From: CAWJNF01 sp963844235 | GTDB lineage: Bacteria; Actinomycetota; Thermoleophilia; Gaiellales; Gaiellaceae | Assembly: GCA_963844235.1 (NCBI GenBank) | Contig: CAWJNF010000008.1 | Coordinates: 682,001 to 746,000 of the forward strand | DNA length: 64,000 bases | Reading direction: 5' to 3' | Part shown: in pieces, positions 63,765 through 64,000 of the stretch | Position numbering within the stretch: the first letter of the stretch is position 1 | Layout: each line of letters starts with the position of its first letter | Position numbers and translations under genes: made by a program | Notes under the pieces: model-generated | Told to the model about the DNA's origin: nothing | Databases searched by the model: none | What the model saw: only the letters and a program-made list of their open reading frames with translations

Positions 63765-64000
63765 CCTCCTCGTAGAGCGCCTCGTACGCGTGCACCATGG
63801 CGTCGACGCCGAAGCGAGCGACCGCGCGTTCGCGGCCCTGCCGCCCCAGCCGCGCAGCCGTCTCCGGCTCCAGCGCCTCCCGAATCGCCTCCGCGAGCGC
63901 CTCGGCGTCGTCCGGTGGCACGAGCAGTCCCGTGTCTCCGTGGACCACCAGCTCTGGGATCCCACCGACGTTGCTCGCCACGACCGGGAGTTCGGCCAGC
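63712..64000 (-). CDS. family 4 glycosyltransferase, C-terminal part (continues past window)
   Basis: The reverse frame is open to the window edge and shows the donor-binding end of a GT-B enzyme: LAELPVVASNVGGIPELVVHGDTGLLVPPDDAEALAEAI, ARLGRQGRERAVARFGV and MVHAYEALYEEV. About 95 residues are visible; the N-terminal part lies beyond 64000. The last 15 or so residues (after EEVTRG) are Arg/Pro-rich and overlap the degenerate repeat on the other strand, so the natural stop may have been lost. Confidence 0.85.
   Translation of the reverse strand, partial: LAELPVVASNVGGIPELVVHGDTGLLVPPDDAEALAEAIREALEPETAARLGRQGRERAVARFGVDAMVHAYEALYEEVTRGEARPRRPAPASPT

Overview
The window is GC-rich, with frequent GTG starts and genes packed by 4-base ATGA/GTGA overlaps. 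Gene content (short TsaC, DUF1385 next to rpmE, EtfA/EtfB/ETF-QO, a class E-like sortase, LPxTG-type anchoring) points to a high-GC actinobacterium, plausibly of the Thermoleophilia (Gaiellales/Solirubrobacterales) type. That placement is inference. I saw no tRNA, rRNA, CRISPR array or insertion sequence.

Region 1 (1-10.2 kb, all minus strand) is a housekeeping block. In transcription order it holds etfB, etfA, ETF-quinone oxidoreductase, a threonine/serine dehydratase, rpmE, a DUF1385 membrane protein, an OsmC-like peroxidase, prfA, prmC, tsaC and a truncated glyA. The order rpmE-DUF1385-prfA-prmC-tsaC-glyA is a classic Gram-positive translation cluster. Its gaps carry palindromic hairpins, three of which share a GCCCTAC edge.

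Region 2 (10.2-21.1 kb) is transitional: two tandem FemAB/GNAT-like acyltransferases, a secreted M23 peptidase, a lysyl-oxidase-like protein, a B12-binding mutase subunit and a metallo-beta-lactamase-fold protein. Next comes an activation module (acyl-CoA dehydrogenase, stand-alone adenylation enzyme, carrier protein) divergent from two alpha/beta-hydrolase-like genes.

Region 3 (21.1-64 kb) is a large extracellular polysaccharide and cell-surface locus. It contains two polyprenyl-phosphate sugar transferases, a Wzx-type flippase, three O-antigen-ligase-like proteins, two Wzz-like proteins (one fused to a BY-kinase domain), a PssD/PssE pair, about seven glycosyltransferases, a hexapeptide acetyltransferase, a sulfotransferase, a ChbG-type deacetylase and two alkaline-phosphatase-fold proteins. 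It also encodes four related secreted proteins with a shared beta-helix-like domain (three carry RTX-like repeats), a second carrier-protein module (AMP ligase, asparagine synthase, carrier protein, NadE-like), a sortase with a tiny LPFTG protein, and a GHL15-like secreted glycosidase.

Two things stand out. The helper set (adenylation enzyme, carrier protein, paired hydrolases, amidotransferase, FemAB-like acyltransferases, BY-kinase, sugar transferases) resembles the accessory genes of Gram-negative exosortase/PEP-CTERM loci, but here no exosortase is visible and a sortase plus LPFTG protein is present. Also, at least eight genes between 16 and 56 kb carry single-base frameshifts, while the first 16 kb has none. 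These could be assembly indels or genuine decay, and they affect any reading of this locus.
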